Assembly: GCF_014635325.1 (NCBI RefSeq)
Contig: NZ_BMCT01000001.1
Coordinates: 525,743 to 589,742 of the forward strand
Length of the DNA stretch: 64,000 nucleotides
Direction: 5' to 3'
Source of the DNA: Azorhizobium oxalatiphilum
GTDB taxonomy: Bacteria > Pseudomonadota > Alphaproteobacteria > Rhizobiales > Xanthobacteraceae
Below the pieces are notes generated by a model. That model saw only the letters and a program-made list of their open reading frames with translations, did no database searches and was not told the DNA's origin. Shown in pieces: positions 51,326 through 62,303 of this stretch. A program made the position numbers and the translations under genes. Each line of letters begins with the position of its first letter. Within the stretch, counting starts at the first letter, position 1.

Positions 51326-52555
51326 ATGACCAGCCTTGATCCCGCGCGCCTGCGCGCCCTCCTCGATGAACGCACCGAAGAGCAGCAGCGCTTCCTCGCC
51401 GAGCTGGTGAAGGTGCCCTCCGACAACCCGGCCGGCGACTGCACCCCGCACGCCACCCGCGCCGCCGAACTGTTGGAACAGCTGGGTTTCGAGGTGGAGC
51501 GCCATGTGGTTCCCGACGGCCCGGTGAAGGCCGCCGGCATGGTGAGCGTGACCAATCTCATCGTCCGTCACCGCTTCGGCGACGGCCCGGTGATCGCCCT
51601 CAACGCCCATGGCGACGTGGTGCCCCCCGGCGAGGGCTGGTCGCAGGATCCCTATGGCGCGGCCGTGGTGGATGGCGTGATGTATGGGCGCGGCGCCGCC
51701 GTTTCCAAGTCCGATTTCGCCACCTATGCCTTTGCTCTGGATGCATTAAAGCGCTCCGGGCTGCCGCTGAAGGGCACGGTGGAACTGCACTTTACCTATG
51801 ACGAGGAGATCGGCGGCGAGGTCGGCCCGGGCTGGATCCTGTCCGAGAAGATCACCAAGCCGGACGCGGTGATTTCCGCCGGCTTCTCCTATGCCGTCGT
51901 GATCGCCCACAACGGCTGCCTGCATCTGGAAGTGGAAGTGAAGGGCAAGTCCGCCCATGCGGCCCTGCCGCATACGGGCGTCGATGCGCTGGCTGCCACC
52001 ACCAAGGTGCTGGAGGCCATCTATGCCTATCGCGAATCCTTGCAGGCCAAGGTCTCGCCCACCAAGGGCATCGGTTCGCCGCAGATCACGGTGGGCCTGA
52101 TCTCGGGCGGCATCAACACCAATGTGGTGCCCGACCGCATCACCCTGCGCCTCGACCGCCGCATCGTGCCGGAGGAGCAGCCGGAGGCGGTGGAGGCCGA
52201 GGTCAAGGCCCTGATCGAGAAGGCGGTTTCGTCCTATCCCGGCGCCTCGGTGGAGATCCGCCGCATCCTGATCGCCCGCCCGCTGGTGGCGAGCGAGGAG
52301 AGCCTGCGCATCGCCGCCATCCTCTGCCGCAACGCGGAAAGCGTTATCGGCGAGAAGGTCTCCACCAATGGCGTGCCGCTCTATACGGATGCCCGCCTCT
52401 ATGCGGAAGCCGGCATTCCCGTGGTCCTCTATGGCGCGGGCCCGCGCACCATCGAGGAGGCCAACGGCCATCGCGCCGACGAGAAGCTGCGCCTCTCCGA
52501 CCTCAAGCTCGCCACCGAGGTGGTGACGCTGACGCTGGCCGAACTGCTCGGCTGA
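51326..52555 (+). CDS. M20 family ArgE/DapE-type deacylase
   Basis: A 409-residue zinc-dependent amidohydrolase. Ligand and catalytic motifs are LNAHGDVVPPGEGW (His, Asp), YGRGAAVSKSDF (bridging Asp), TYDEEIGGE (Glu base and ligand) and ADEKL at the end; the dimerisation domain lies at about 190-310. Members cleave N-acyl groups from amino acids or dipeptides, so the substrate is uncertain. It follows puuD by 74 bases on the same strand and could be co-transcribed with it, but its role in purine use is not known. Confidence 0.87.
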   Translation: MTSLDPARLRALLDERTEEQQRFLAELVKVPSDNPAGDCTPHATRAAELLEQLGFEVERHVVPDGPVKAAGMVSVTNLIVRHRFGDGPVIALNAHGDVVPPGEGWSQDPYGAAVVDGVMYGRGAAVSKSDFATYAFALDALKRSGLPLKGTVELHFTYDEEIGGEVGPGWILSEKITKPDAVISAGFSYAVVIAHNGCLHLEVEVKGKSAHAALPHTGVDALAATTKVLEAIYAYRESLQAKVSPTKGIGSPQITVGLISGGINTNVVPDRITLRLDRRIVPEEQPEAVEAEVKALIEKAVSSYPGASVEIRRILIARPLVASEESLRIAAILCRNAESVIGEKVSTNGVPLYTDARLYAEAGIPVVLYGAGPRTIEEANGHRADEKLRLSDLKLATEVVTLTLAELLG

Positions 52556-52584
52556 GCGCGATCAAGTTGCTGATCTGAAAAGAA

Positions 52585-52614
52585 AACGGCCCGGATCTCG
52601 CGATCCGGGCCGTT
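52585..52614. terminator. Terminator between convergent deacylase and chemoreceptor genes
   Basis: AACGGCCCGGATC (52585-52597) pairs perfectly with GATCCGGGCCGTT (52602-52614) around TCGC. CTTGTTTCT follows on the plus strand and the minus strand runs into TTTTCTTTTC, so it acts best for the leftward gene. Confidence 0.92.
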
Positions 52615-52634
52615 CTTGTTTCTGGGAAGGACGG

Positions 52635-54704
52635 TCAGGCCGGCTTGCGGGTCCAGAGCGTTTCGAGCTGGGTGACGAAGTCGCTCGCAACCCCTTGCAG
52701 CTTGACGGTCTGGGTCTTCAGCGTGTCGGCAGCCGAGCGGCTGGAGCGGGCGGCATCCAGCGTTGCTTCCGCCTCGTTGAACACGGTGTCGAGCCGTGTG
52801 CGGGCAAGGTCCGCGCTCTCCGAGGTCTTCTGGGCGTGCTGGGCCACGATGGTGGTGGACGAGCTCTGCTCTTCCACGCTGGCCGAGATGCCGGTCACAT
52901 GGCCCTTGATGGTCTCCACCTGATCGGAGATCTGGCGGATGAAGTCGGCAGCGCCATTGGCCGCCTGCTCGATGGCGCCGATCTGGGCGCCGATCTGCTC
53001 GGTGGCGGTGGCGGTCTGCTGGGCCAGCGATTTGACCTCGGTGGCGACCACCGAGAAGCCACGCCCGGCATCGCCGGCACGGGCGGCCTCGATGGTGGCG
53101 TTGAGCGCCAGCAGATTGGTCTGCTCGGCGATCTGCTGGATGATACGGGTGATGTCGTTGATCCTGGCAGCAGAAACCGCCAGTTCCCCGATCACCGCGT
53201 CGGTGGCCTTGGCGCGATCCACCGCGTCGAGGATGAGCCGCACGGAGATGTCCACCCGCTCGGCGATCTCGCGGATGGAGGCCGCGAACTGGGTGGAGGT
53301 GGAGGCCACCTCCGCGATGCCGCCGCTGGTCGCCTCCACGGCGGTGCGGGCATCGCGAGCACTTTCCTTCGTGGAATCAGAGATCTGCAGCAGGCTCTGG
53401 GAGTGCTTGCCGACCCGCTCCACGTCCTGCATCACGTCCGTGACGATGGAGGACACACTGTCCTTGAAGGCGGCGGCCAGCGAGTTGGAGAGCTGCTGGC
53501 GCTCCATCTCCTCGCGCCGTGTGCGCTCGGCATTCTCCTGCTCCATGGCGCGCACGGCCACGAGGTTGGCCTTGAACACCTCCAGCGCGCGGGCCAGCAG
53601 GCCGATCTCGCTCTTCTCGTCGCGGCCGGGGATATCGACGGTGGTGTTGCCCTCGGCCACCTGCTGCACCACGCCGGCCAGCTTGTGCAGCGGGCCGGTG
53701 ATGGACCAGCTCACCAGCAGCGCCACCAGCAGGCCCACCACCACGGCGGCGATGGAGACCGTGAGGATGGCGGACTTGGTGGAGGTGCCGAGATTGAAGG
53801 CGGCATCCACCGTGGTGCGCTGGACGGTGGCCTGCTGGTCGTTCACGTCGCGCACGAAGCCGGCCAACTCGTTGCGGGCCACGTCCACGGTCTCGCGGCG
53901 GATCTGCGCCCGGGAGAGCAGGGTGGGCAGCAGGCTGTCCAGCTCCTTGATATAGGCTGTTGCAGTCTTCTTGGCCTCTTCATAGGGCGCGCGGTCGGCC
54001 GGATCGGTGGAGGCCTTGGCGAGATCGTCGAACTGGGTGGAAACCCAGCTCCAGTCCTTCTTCAGCGTGTCGGCGGTGGCCTGCACCTGCTTGAGGTCCG
54101 TGGCGGCAAGGCCCGGCCCGGTCTCGGCGACGAAGCGGGTCAGGGTGAGGCGGGTGGCGTTCACCCGCGCCTGGATGCCGGCGATGGCGGCGGTGCCATC
54201 GGCATCGAACAGCAGCTTGCGGCGGTCGATCAGGTCCGCGAAGGCCTTGTCGAATGTGGGGTCGAGCGCGCTGAGCGCCTTGAGGTTCTGTAAGGCGGCG
54301 GTGGTCTTGGTGGTCGCCTCGCGCATGCCGCTGGCGTAGCGGGCGAAGATGCGGCTCGCCTGCTCCTGGCCGCTGGCGCGGATATATTGCTCACCATTCT
54401 TCAGGGCGGCGTCGAGGGCATCGGTCTGCCCGGCGAGCATGGCGGCGTCCACGGCCGGCCAGATCTGGGTCAGCTGGCGCTCAAGATCGGAGGCGGCGGC
54501 GGTGCGGTCAATGGTTTGGCGGATTTTCGCCAGATCATCGCTGAGGTGGGAGAGGGTCAGGAAGGAATAGATGCCGACCCCGAGAATAAGCAGAATGAGG
54601 AAGCCGAAACCAGTCGAGATGCGCGCGACAACAGACAGGTTCTTGAGCGGGTTGAAACGGGGGGCGGAGGCTCTGGGGGCGTCCGCTCGTGTTGCGCTCA
54701 CCAT
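52635..54704 (-). CDS. Methyl-accepting chemotaxis protein
   Basis: A 689-residue transmembrane receptor. Membrane segments lie at about 31-52 and 311-333, so the ligand-binding domain in the periplasm is about 258 residues, mainly helical, of the long four-helix-bundle type (HBM- or 4HB-like). A HAMP domain (about 334-385) leads to the cytoplasmic signalling coiled coil, whose tip reads [20 protein letters not shown], followed by [14 protein letters not shown]. It signals to CheA/CheW. No other chemotaxis genes are nearby. No C-terminal methyltransferase-tethering pentapeptide is seen (ends WTRKPA). Confidence 0.95.
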   Translation of the reverse strand: MVSATRADAPRASAPRFNPLKNLSVVARISTGFGFLILLILGVGIYSFLTLSHLSDDLAKIRQTIDRTAAASDLERQLTQIWPAVDAAMLAGQTDALDAALKNGEQYIRASGQEQASRIFARYASGMREATTKTTAALQNLKALSALDPTFDKAFADLIDRRKLLFDADGTAAIAGIQARVNATRLTLTRFVAETGPGLAATDLKQVQATADTLKKDWSWVSTQFDDLAKASTDPADRAPYEEAKKTATAYIKELDSLLPTLLSRAQIRRETVDVARNELAGFVRDVNDQQATVQRTTVDAAFNLGTSTKSAILTVSIAAVVVGLLVALLVSWSITGPLHKLAGVVQQVAEGNTTVDIPGRDEKSEIGLLARALEVFKANLVAVRAMEQENAERTRREEMERQQLSNSLAAAFKDSVSSIVTDVMQDVERVGKHSQSLLQISDSTKESARDARTAVEATSGGIAEVASTSTQFAASIREIAERVDISVRLILDAVDRAKATDAVIGELAVSAARINDITRIIQQIAEQTNLLALNATIEAARAGDAGRGFSVVATEVKSLAQQTATATEQIGAQIGAIEQAANGAADFIRQISDQVETIKGHVTGISASVEEQSSSTTIVAQHAQKTSESADLARTRLDTVFNEAEATLDAARSSRSAADTLKTQTVKLQGVASDFVTQLETLWTRKPA

Positions 54705-55218
54705 ATGGGTAAAATCCCCTTTGCGAGATCTGGAACGGAATTTTTGTATTTATTTCGGAACGTTAAGGGTATGAATTGGGAAGTAATATTGTCCAATCAT
54801 CAAATTTAATCGACGCCGATCAAGGCGGCTTATACTGTTGTTTTTGGAGGTAAAAAGAAACCCCCGAAGGACGCTGCGTGTGCAAACATGCGGGTTCTAC
54901 GATGTTGGCGGGCTCCGAGCGAAAACCCGGACGGGCCCTGTCTCAGATGCTGGTGGTCAGCGCGGCGCAAGCTTCAGCCGTAAATCCATCGCTCAGCGAG
55001 GGAAGACCGCACGATTGGCAGTGTGCGTATGTGGCAACGGTGCGCGCGAGGACTCTTTGCCCCTCGCCTCGTTCTCACGGAAAAGGGCGGGTAAGCTGCT
55101 TCTTTGGGCTGTCTCCGAGGCAAGGAATGCCGGCTCCAAGGATCACTGCTTGATACTGAACCCATATCGCCACCGTCATTCCCTCCACCACATTGGGCGC
55201 GGGCTGCTTTCCGCCCCT
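54705..55218. other. 514-base stretch without a supported gene
   Basis: The first 130 bases are AT-rich and include the upstream region of the chemoreceptor gene. From about 54840 an open frame runs rightward into the next gene but its translation (many Arg, Cys, Ser; no domain) does not look like protein. I see no repeat, RNA gene or mobile element. Confidence 0.5.
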
Positions 55219-55716
55219 TTGCGCCGGTGCGGGCAGGGGAGGAGAGCGGGTCTTCTGGCGCTCGTGGCCCTGCCAGTGCCGGCATCGGCTGCGCCGCTCA
55301 CATTCGAGGCAGTAACGATCCGGCCGGCCGATACACTCGCGGCCATATGCCAGAACGGCATTATGGCGTACCGGATCACCGAATGGCGTCGGCGGGACAG
55401 GGCGCCGATCGCAAACTTCTCCTCGGTTCAGAAGATCATGGAGGATGTCCATCCGGCCGCCCTCAAGACGCTCGAAGCGCGCGGTTGCGATCCCCACTAT
55501 CTCTGGAGCTTCCTGAGCTGTGCCGAGGTGGACTGGCCCGAGAATGCCTCACCCAACCTCGTTCCAAAGGGCGTTTCCGCCGAAACCGAGGAGGCGATGG
55601 CCAAGGTGATGCAGGGCTGTCTCGTCCGGCTGCAGGCGGACGGCATAGTGCCCACCAAGGGCTTGCTTGAGAGAGGCATCGACCGGATCAGGACATGGTC
55701 CGGCGACAGCCGGTGA
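55219..55716 (+). CDS. Hypothetical secreted protein, start uncertain
   Basis: Not recognised. From TTG at 55219 a 165-residue product begins with a signal-peptide-like sequence (RRAGLLALVALPVPASAA, cut near residue 25). The mature part is helical and contains four cysteines (in AAICQ, RGCDPHYLWSFLSC and QGCLV), which could make two disulphides. No good ribosome-binding site marks the start; the open frame goes back to 54838. It ends 16 bases from the convergent truA stop. Confidence 0.5.
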   Translation: MRRCGQGRRAGLLALVALPVPASAAPLTFEAVTIRPADTLAAICQNGIMAYRITEWRRRDRAPIANFSSVQKIMEDVHPAALKTLEARGCDPHYLWSFLSCAEVDWPENASPNLVPKGVSAETEEAMAKVMQGCLVRLQADGIVPTKGLLERGIDRIRTWSGDSR

Positions 55717-55732
55717 GGCACGCGCAGAGGGC

Positions 55733-56473
55733 TCAGCCGTAGCTGACGGCCGCCAGATACAGGCCGCACGCCGGAGCCATGGGGCCGCAGCGGCGGCGAT
55801 CGGCGGCGGCGAGGGCATCGGCCAGATCATCCGGCGACCAGCGTCCTTCGCCGACGCGGATCAGCGAGCCCACCATGGAGCGCACCTGATGGTGCAGGAA
55901 GGAGCGGGCGGAAGTCTCGACCCGGATCTCGTCCCCCAGGCGGGAAACATCCAGCTGGTCGAGGGTCTTGTCCGGCGAGGCTGCCTGGCATTCGGCGGCG
56001 CGGAAGGTGGTGAAGTCGTGCTTGCCCAGCAGGCGCTGGGCGCCTTCGTGCATGGCCGCCGCATCCAGCTTCTGCGGCACCCGCCATGCCCGGTCGCGTT
56101 CCAGCGACAGATCGGGGCGGCGGTTGATGATGCGATAGACGTAATGGCGTTTGGTGGCCGAGAAGCGGGCATCGAAATCATCCGCCACCTTCTCCACCGC
56201 CACCACCGCCACGGGATGGGGCCGCAGGTGGGCGGTCATGGCATCGCGGACCTGATCGGGCCGCCAGTCGCGCGTCAGCTGGATATGGGCCACCTGTCCG
56301 GTGGCGTGCACGCCCGCATCCGTGCGGCCGGCGCCCGACACATGGGCGGTTTCGCCGGAAAAGCCCGCGACAGCAGCCGCCAGCACGCCCTGCACGGTGG
56401 GCAGATTGGCCTGAATCTGCCAGCCGGCGAATGGCGTGCCGTCATATTCGATGGTGAGCTTGTAACGGGGCAT
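55733..56473 (-). CDS. truA: tRNA pseudouridine(38-40) synthase
   Basis: Makes pseudouridine at positions 38-40 of many tRNA anticodon arms. The 246-residue product has the family pattern: [12 protein letters not shown] near the start, the catalytic aspartate D52 in [11 protein letters not shown], and [19 protein letters not shown] near the end. It follows fmt (30 bases) on the same strand, making the def-fmt-truA cluster common in alphaproteobacteria. Confidence 0.97.
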   Translation of the reverse strand: MPRYKLTIEYDGTPFAGWQIQANLPTVQGVLAAAVAGFSGETAHVSGAGRTDAGVHATGQVAHIQLTRDWRPDQVRDAMTAHLRPHPVAVVAVEKVADDFDARFSATKRHYVYRIINRRPDLSLERDRAWRVPQKLDAAAMHEGAQRLLGKHDFTTFRAAECQAASPDKTLDQLDVSRLGDEIRVETSARSFLHHQVRSMVGSLIRVGEGRWSPDDLADALAAADRRRCGPMAPACGLYLAAVSYG

Positions 56474-56503
56474 GGCTGAGCAATGGCAGGACGGCGTGTG
56501 CCG

Positions 56504-57427
56504 TCAAGCCAGCTGCGTTCCCTTGGGCACGTCATTGCCGTTCAGGAAGGTGGCCGCGCCCATGGGCTGCTTGCCGGCCTTCTGAAGCTCAACCAGTCGC
56601 ACCGCGCCGGTGCCGCAGGCGATGGTCAGCCCATCGTCCAGCGCCTCGCCCGGCGCGCCCGAGCCGTCCGCCAGCGTGGAGCGCAGCACCTTTACGCGCG
56701 CCTCGTCCGCACCCAGCGGGAACCAGGCGCCGGGGAAGGGCGAGAGGCCGCGAATGGTGTCGTGCACCTTGGCGGCGGGCTGCGACCAGTCGATGCGTGC
56801 CTCGCTCTTCTCGATCTTGGAGGCGTAGACGAGGCCATCGTCGGTCTGCGGCGTGAAGTCGAGCCCGCCCCGCTCCAGCGCGGCCAGCGCCCGGCCCATG
56901 AGGTCGGCACCGATCATGCTCAGGCGGTCATGCAGCTCGCCGGCGGTCATGTCCGGGCCGATGGAGACCCGCTCCAGCAGGCTCACCGGGCCGGTGTCGA
57001 GCCCGGCTTCCATCTTCATGACGGCGATGCCGGTTTCCTTGTCGCCCGCCATGATGGCGCGCTGGATGGGCGCGGCGCCACGCCAGCGCGGCAGCAGGGA
57101 GGCGTGCAGGTTCAGGCAGCCCAGTTCCGGCGCCCCGAGGATGGAGGTGGGCAGGATCAGCCCATAGGCCACCACGACGGCCAATTCGGCATTCAGCGAA
57201 CGGAACTGCTCGGCCGCTTCCTCGCCCTTCAGCGTCTTCGGCGTGAAGACAGGGATGCCGAAGCGCTCGGCCACCACCTGCACAGGAGAGGGCGTCAGGT
57301 CGAGGCCGCGCCGGCCCGAGGGGGCAGGGGCGCGGGTATAGACCGCGACCACTTCGTGCCCGCGCGAGACGATCTCGGTGAGGGTGGGCACGGAGAAATC
57401 GGGCGTGCCCATGAAAACGATGCGCAT
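56504..57427 (-). CDS. fmt: Methionyl-tRNA formyltransferase
   Basis: Adds a formyl group from 10-formyltetrahydrofolate to initiator Met-tRNA. The 307-residue protein shows [14 protein letters not shown] at the start, the catalytic [20 protein letters not shown] (Asn-His) and the Asp in GLDTGPV. The C-terminal tRNA-binding domain (about 205-307) is present. It lies 37 bases after def, on whose partner reaction (deformylation) it depends. Confidence 0.98.
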   Translation of the reverse strand: MRIVFMGTPDFSVPTLTEIVSRGHEVVAVYTRAPAPSGRRGLDLTPSPVQVVAERFGIPVFTPKTLKGEEAAEQFRSLNAELAVVVAYGLILPTSILGAPELGCLNLHASLLPRWRGAAPIQRAIMAGDKETGIAVMKMEAGLDTGPVSLLERVSIGPDMTAGELHDRLSMIGADLMGRALAALERGGLDFTPQTDDGLVYASKIEKSEARIDWSQPAAKVHDTIRGLSPFPGAWFPLGADEARVKVLRSTLADGSGAPGEALDDGLTIACGTGAVRLVELQKAGKQPMGAATFLNGNDVPKGTQLA

Positions 57428-57464
57428 GGCGCGAAACTCGGGATGTGGAGAGGTCGGCGGGCCT

Positions 57465-57983
57465 TTAGCCCTCCGCCTCCCGGCGCGCGGCCTTGGTGAA
57501 TTTCTTGATGACGCGCTCGCGCTTCAGGCGGGAGAGATGATCGATGAACAGCACGCCGTTCAGATGGTCGATCTCATGCTGCACGCAGGTGGCGAGCAAA
57601 CCGTCGGCGTCGATCTCGTGCGTCTGGCCCTTGATGTCCTGATAGCGGACCCGGACCTGAGCGGGGCGCTCCACTTCCTCGTAATATTCGGGAATGGACA
57701 GGCAACCCTCATTATAGACCGACAGCTCTTCGGAGACCGAGACGATCTCCGGATTGATGAGCACGATCGGGGACTTGGGTGCATCCTCGCGGGCCACATC
57801 GATGGTCACGATACGCTTCTTCACCCCCACCTGAATGGCGGCCAGCCCGATGCCGGGTGCATCGTACATGGTTTCCAGCATATCGGCGGCCAGCCGCTCG
57901 ACCTCCTTGTCGATCTTGGTGATCGGTTGGGAGATCTGCCGCAACTGCGGCTCGGGGATGATGAGGATGGGACGGATGGCCAT
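57465..57983 (-). CDS. def: Peptide deformylase
   Basis: Removes the formyl group from the N-terminal methionine of new proteins. The 172-residue metalloenzyme has all three motifs: [10 protein letters not shown] (about 44-53), EGCLSIPE (metal-ligand Cys, about 94-101) and QHEIDHLNG (HExxH, about 136-144). It is the first gene of the leftward def-fmt-truA cluster and divergent from rmuC, with 80 bases between. Confidence 0.98.
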   Translation of the reverse strand: MAIRPILIIPEPQLRQISQPITKIDKEVERLAADMLETMYDAPGIGLAAIQVGVKKRIVTIDVAREDAPKSPIVLINPEIVSVSEELSVYNEGCLSIPEYYEEVERPAQVRVRYQDIKGQTHEIDADGLLATCVQHEIDHLNGVLFIDHLSRLKRERVIKKFTKAARREAEG

Positions 57984-58063
57984 TTCCGCCAGATAGGCGA
58001 TGGTAAAGCCGGGGTCAACATGTTCGCTATTTGTTCGGTAAGGAAGCTGCGTTACAAGGGCCC

Positions 58064-59269
58064 ATGACCGATGCGCTCTTCTTTCTCGGCAGCCATGCCG
58101 TCACCCTTGGCGAGGCGCTAGCGGCCCTTTTCGCGCTGCTGGTGCTGGGCCTGCTGCTAGCACTGTGGCGTGGCGCCGGCCTGCGCGCCGATGACGCGGC
58201 CCGGCAGGCGGACGAGCAGGCGGCACGAGCCGATACGCTGGAGGTGCGTCTGCGCGATCTGGCCCGCTTCCAGTCCGAGACCGCCGGGCGGGTGCAGGCC
58301 ATGACCGAAGTGATTTCCCAGCGCCAGAGCGAGCTGGCCCGTGCGGTGGCCGAGCGACTGGATTCCACCTCCTACCGGCTGGGCGAGAGCTTCAACACCG
58401 CCGCCCGCGCCACCCATGAGAGCCTGACCACGCTGGCCGAGCGTCTCGTCATGGTGGAGAAGGCGGAGAAGAGCCTGTCGGACCTGTCCTCGCAGGTGTT
58501 CTCACTGCGCGAGACCTTGGCCAACAAGCAGGCGCGCGGTGCGTTCGGGCAGGCGCGCATGGAGGCCATCGTCGCTGACGGCCTGCCCAAGGACAGTTTC
58601 GCCTTCCAGTACACGCTCTCCAACGGCCGGCGGCCGGACTGCGCCATCTTCCTGCCCGGCGATCCCCGGCCTTTGCTGGTGGATGCCAAATTCCCGCTGG
58701 AGGCCGTCACCGCCTTCCGCGAGGCGCAGACGCCGGAAGCGCGCAAGGCGGCCGGCTCGCGGCTGGCGCAGGACATGATGAAGCATGTGCGCGATGTGGC
58801 GGAGCGCTATCTGGTGCCTGGCGAGACACAGGACATCGCCATCATCTTCGTGCCGTCCGAATCCGTGCATGCGGAGCTGCACGAGCATTTCGACGAGATC
58901 ATCCAGCGCGCCTTCCGGGAACGGGTGGTTCTGGTGTCGCCCTCGCTGCTCATGCTGGCCATCCAACTGGTGCAGGCCATCGCCAAGGATGCCCGCATGC
59001 GCGAGCAGGCGGACGCCATCCGTCGCGAGGTGGGGCTGCTGGTTCAGGATGCAAGCCGCCTGCGCGAGCGGGTGGGGGAATTGTCGCGCCATTTCGGGCA
59101 GGTGGGCGACGACGTGGCGAAGGTGATGATCTCCGCCGACAAGATCGCTAAGCGCGGGATGCGGCTGGAGCAGCTCGAATTCGAGCCGGCACCACCACCG
59201 GACGGGCCGCCCCCCGAGGGCGGTGGGGGCAGAAGGTCGGGCCTATCCCTGTCCGGGGCGGCGGAATGA
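58064..59269 (+). CDS. rmuC: RmuC family protein
   Basis: A 401-residue protein of the RmuC family, which limits inversion of short repeats in DNA in E. coli and has a nuclease-like fold. An N-terminal membrane anchor (about 13-32) is followed by a long coiled coil (about 40-150) and the conserved domain (about 160-360: [18 protein letters not shown], with the PD-(D/E)XK-like core DAKFPLE). The Pro/Gly-rich tail is disordered. ATG at 58064 has AAGGG just upstream. Confidence 0.93.
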   Translation: MTDALFFLGSHAVTLGEALAALFALLVLGLLLALWRGAGLRADDAARQADEQAARADTLEVRLRDLARFQSETAGRVQAMTEVISQRQSELARAVAERLDSTSYRLGESFNTAARATHESLTTLAERLVMVEKAEKSLSDLSSQVFSLRETLANKQARGAFGQARMEAIVADGLPKDSFAFQYTLSNGRRPDCAIFLPGDPRPLLVDAKFPLEAVTAFREAQTPEARKAAGSRLAQDMMKHVRDVAERYLVPGETQDIAIIFVPSESVHAELHEHFDEIIQRAFRERVVLVSPSLLMLAIQLVQAIAKDARMREQADAIRREVGLLVQDASRLRERVGELSRHFGQVGDDVAKVMISADKIAKRGMRLEQLEFEPAPPPDGPPPEGGGGRRSGLSLSGAAE

Positions 59270-59397
59270 GGGGCAGGGAGGTCCAGCCTTATGGCTTTGT
59301 CCTTGCGCTGTCGCACCGCGCCGATAGCTTGAAGTCTGAGATATGATTCGTAGCGTTACCCGTGTGTTTGCGCGGGGACGGGAGGTGCCGAGAAAAA

Positions 59398-60279
59398 ATG
59401 CCTGAACTCCCAGAGGTGGAGACCGTCCGCCGGGGACTGCTGCCCGTTCTGCAGGGCGCGGTGATCGAGAGCGCCGAGGCGCGCCGGCCGGACCTGCGCT
59501 GGCCGCTGCCGGACAGCTTCGCCGAGCGGCTGACCGGTCGCCGGGTGGAGGCCGTGGGCCGCCGTGCCAAGTATCTGCTGGCGGATCTTGATGGCGGCGA
59601 GGTGCTCATCGTCCATCTCGGCATGTCGGGCTCGATCCGCATCGAGGGCGCCAAGGTGAAGGGGCGTCCCGCTGGCTTCTACCATCCACGCGGCGCGCCG
59701 GGTGCCCATGACCATGTGGTGTTCCATCTGGCCGGCGGCGCCACCATCACCTTCAACGATCCGCGCCGCTTCGGCGCCATGCTGCTGGTGCCCTACGATC
59801 AGCTGGACAGCCATCCGCTGCTGCGCAGCCTCGGGCCGGAGCCGCTGGGCAACACCTTCCATGCGGACTATCTGGCGCAGGCGCTGGCCGGCCGCCGCAC
59901 CAATCTGAAGGCGGCCCTGCTGGACCAGAAGATCGTGGCCGGGCTCGGCAACATCTATGTGTGCGAGGCCCTGCACCGGGCGCATCTGTCGCCGCGCCGC
60001 ATCGCCTCGACGCTGGCGACCACGGCGGGTGGCCCCAATTCGCGCACCGAGAAGCTGGTGACGGCCATCCGCGACGTGCTGCGCGAGGCCATCCTCGCGG
60101 GTGGCTCCAGCCTGCGCGACCACCGACAGGTGAATGGCGAGCTCGGTTATTTCCAGCACAATTTCAAGGTCTACGACCGCGAAGGCGAGCCGTGCCCCAC
60201 ACGCCACTGCAAGGGGCATGTGCAGCGGATCGTGCAGAGCGGGCGGTCCACCTTCTTCTGCGCGACCTGTCAGCGGTGA
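59398..60279 (+). CDS. mutM: Formamidopyrimidine-DNA glycosylase
   Basis: Excises 8-oxoguanine and other oxidised purines and nicks the strand. The 293-residue product starts PELPEVET, whose proline (residue 2 after Met) is the nucleophile, and the catalytic lysine is in RRAKYLL. The helix-two-turn-helix occupies about 165-185 ([20 protein letters not shown]), and the zinc finger is CPTRHC with FFCATC at the end (Cys spacing 4 and 2). GGGAGGTG precedes the ATG at 59398. Its stop overlaps the next ATG by one base. Confidence 0.98.
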   Translation: MPELPEVETVRRGLLPVLQGAVIESAEARRPDLRWPLPDSFAERLTGRRVEAVGRRAKYLLADLDGGEVLIVHLGMSGSIRIEGAKVKGRPAGFYHPRGAPGAHDHVVFHLAGGATITFNDPRRFGAMLLVPYDQLDSHPLLRSLGPEPLGNTFHADYLAQALAGRRTNLKAALLDQKIVAGLGNIYVCEALHRAHLSPRRIASTLATTAGGPNSRTEKLVTAIRDVLREAILAGGSSLRDHRQVNGELGYFQHNFKVYDREGEPCPTRHCKGHVQRIVQSGRSTFFCATCQR

Positions 60280-61301
60280 TGGGCGACGAGGTTTCGGGCG
60301 CGCCCCCGGTCGTCGGGGACGACGCCGCGCCCCAGCGCAAGACCCGCAAGCCCTACGTCTGGAACCCGCCACCCGTGCCGGGCTGGGCGGACCTGCGCGC
60401 GGGCGGTGACAGGCGCGCCGCCTTCCTGCGCTACTGGCGCGGGGCGGGGCTGAAGGATCTGGGAGATTTCGCCGCCCATTATGCCTTCCGCTTCATGCCC
60501 ATCGACCTGTGCTCGGCCATCGGCGCCGCACTGGGGCGTATGGCGGGGCGTTTCCAGTATCGGGAGAATGCAGAGCGGGCGCGGGCCAACCTGCGCCGGC
60601 TCGACCCGTCGCTGGACGATGCGGAGATCGAGCGCCGGGTCTTGAGCCATTTCGAGAATGCCGGTCGGGTGATGGCCGAATTCTCCATCCTGCACCGGCT
60701 GGTGCCGGCAGGCCGTATCACGGTGGAGAATGAAGAGGCGTTGCTGAAGGCCCATGCGGAGGGACCGCTGGTGATCGTCTCCTGCCACACCGGCAACTGG
60801 GAGGCGGTGGCAGCACTCATGGCGTCGCGGGGCATCCGCTGGTCGGCGGTCTACACGCCGCCGCGCGGTCCGGCCCAGCATGTGATCGCCAATGCCGTCC
60901 GCGCGCGCTTCGGGGTGTCCATGCTGCCTCCGGGAGCCCCCGGCGTGCGTCCCACTGTGCGCACTTTGTCCGAGGGCGGCACCATCTCCATGTTTTGCGA
61001 CGAGGTGCACCACGGCACGGTCATGGCGCCCTTCTTTGGCCGCCCGGCCCATGTGGACGGCAATCTCGCCATCGCCGTGCGCTTTGCCCGCATGACGGGC
61101 GCGAAGATCTTCGTCGGCCACTGCACGCGGCTTAAGGGCGCACGCTTCCACGTCACCTGTTCCGATCCGGTGGTCCTGCCTTCGCACGCCGATCCCGAGG
61201 CGCCGCTGCAGGACGACGTGAGTGCGCTCAATAGGATCATCGAGCCCATCGTTCGTAAGAATTGCGGACAATGGTACTTCCTCGACAACAAGTTCGACTG
61301 A
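60279..61301 (+). CDS. Lysophospholipid/lipid A acyltransferase (LpxL/HtrB family)
   Basis: A 340-residue acyltransferase of the lipid A late-acyltransferase family, acting at the inner membrane. The catalytic HX4E motif is [10 protein letters not shown]. It has a polar start rather than the usual clear N-terminal anchor: the first 45 residues are Pro/Arg-rich, then a hydrophobic region (about 83-98). Addition of a secondary acyl chain to lipid A is the usual role; in alphaproteobacteria LpxXL-like enzymes use long chains, but chain length cannot be read here. It overlaps mutM by one base (TGATG), so the two are co-translated. Confidence 0.88.
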   Translation: MGDEVSGAPPVVGDDAAPQRKTRKPYVWNPPPVPGWADLRAGGDRRAAFLRYWRGAGLKDLGDFAAHYAFRFMPIDLCSAIGAALGRMAGRFQYRENAERARANLRRLDPSLDDAEIERRVLSHFENAGRVMAEFSILHRLVPAGRITVENEEALLKAHAEGPLVIVSCHTGNWEAVAALMASRGIRWSAVYTPPRGPAQHVIANAVRARFGVSMLPPGAPGVRPTVRTLSEGGTISMFCDEVHHGTVMAPFFGRPAHVDGNLAIAVRFARMTGAKIFVGHCTRLKGARFHVTCSDPVVLPSHADPEAPLQDDVSALNRIIEPIVRKNCGQWYFLDNKFD

Positions 61302-61456
61302 GCGGTCGATGGGTTTGGCAACAGGGCACATTTCCTCCGTCGCAATCCCCCTTTACATCTGACGGCAAGCCGGGCGTCACGCTCGGCAGGGCGGCTCCAA
61401 GGGCCGGCAGTTCCGCCCGCTCCCATCATCCGGCCCGACGGCTTATGGAGGCGCGC

Positions 61457-62230
61457 ATGGCTTACGAGACGATCTTGGTGGAGACGCATGGCAAGGTGGG
61501 CCTCATCCGGCTCAACCGCCCGCAGGCGCTCAACGCGTTGAACCGCCAGATCATCACCGAGCTGAATGCGGCGCTGGACATTTTCGAGGCCGACAAGGGC
61601 ATCGGCTGCATCGTGCTGACCGGCTCGGAGAAGGCCTTCGCCGCCGGGGCCGACATCAAGGAGATGCAGGACTTCACCTATCCCGGCACCTATGTGGATG
61701 ACTTTATCACCTCGTGGGAGCGCCTCTCGCGGGTGCGCAAGCCGGTGGTGGCGGCGGTGTCGGGCTTCGCGCTCGGCGGCGGCTGCGAACTGGCGATGAT
61801 GTGCGACTTCATCCTCGCCGCCGACACGGCGAAGTTCGGCCAGCCGGAAATCAAGCTGGGCGTGATGCCCGGTGCCGGCGGCACCCAGCGCCTCACCCGC
61901 CTGGTGGGCAAGTCGAAGGCCATGGAGATGTGCCTGACCGGTCGCTTCATGGACGCCGCGGAGGCCGAGCGGGTCGGGCTGGTGTCGCGCATCATTCCGG
62001 CTGCCGAACTGCTGGACGAGGCGCTCAAGGTGGCGGGCGTGATCGCGGGCATGTCGCTGGCGGTGGGCATGATGACCAAGGAAAGCGTCAACCGTTCCTA
62101 CGAGACCACGCTGGCCGAGGGCATCCGCTTCGAGCGCCGGGTATTCCAGTCCCAGTTCGCCCTCGCGGACCAGAAGGAAGGCATGGCGGCCTTCGTGGAG
62201 AAGCGGAAGCCGAATTTTGGCGCGGGCTGA
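61457..62230 (+). CDS. Enoyl-CoA hydratase
   Basis: A 257-residue crotonase-fold enzyme that hydrates 2-enoyl-CoA in fatty-acid or amino-acid breakdown. The oxyanion-hole segments AAGADIKEM and [15 protein letters not shown] are present, and both catalytic glutamates are conserved: E111 (in CELAMM) and E131 (in GQPEIKLG), matching E144 and E164 of the rat mitochondrial enzyme. GGAGG precedes the ATG at 61457. It stands alone, 155 bases after the acyltransferase gene. Confidence 0.95.
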   Translation: MAYETILVETHGKVGLIRLNRPQALNALNRQIITELNAALDIFEADKGIGCIVLTGSEKAFAAGADIKEMQDFTYPGTYVDDFITSWERLSRVRKPVVAAVSGFALGGGCELAMMCDFILAADTAKFGQPEIKLGVMPGAGGTQRLTRLVGKSKAMEMCLTGRFMDAAEAERVGLVSRIIPAAELLDEALKVAGVIAGMSLAVGMMTKESVNRSYETTLAEGIRFERRVFQSQFALADQKEGMAAFVEKRKPNFGAG

Positions 62231-62303
62231 GCGCCGTCTCTCCTGCCGCCCGTCTTGCCTGCGCAGGACGGGCGGCAGGCGTGCCGAACGGAAAGGCCGA
62301 AGC

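Noticed and set aside
52635-54293. Plus-strand frames opposite the chemoreceptor gene
   Set aside because: They mirror the receptor codons; the minus strand has the invariant signalling tip and two membrane segments.
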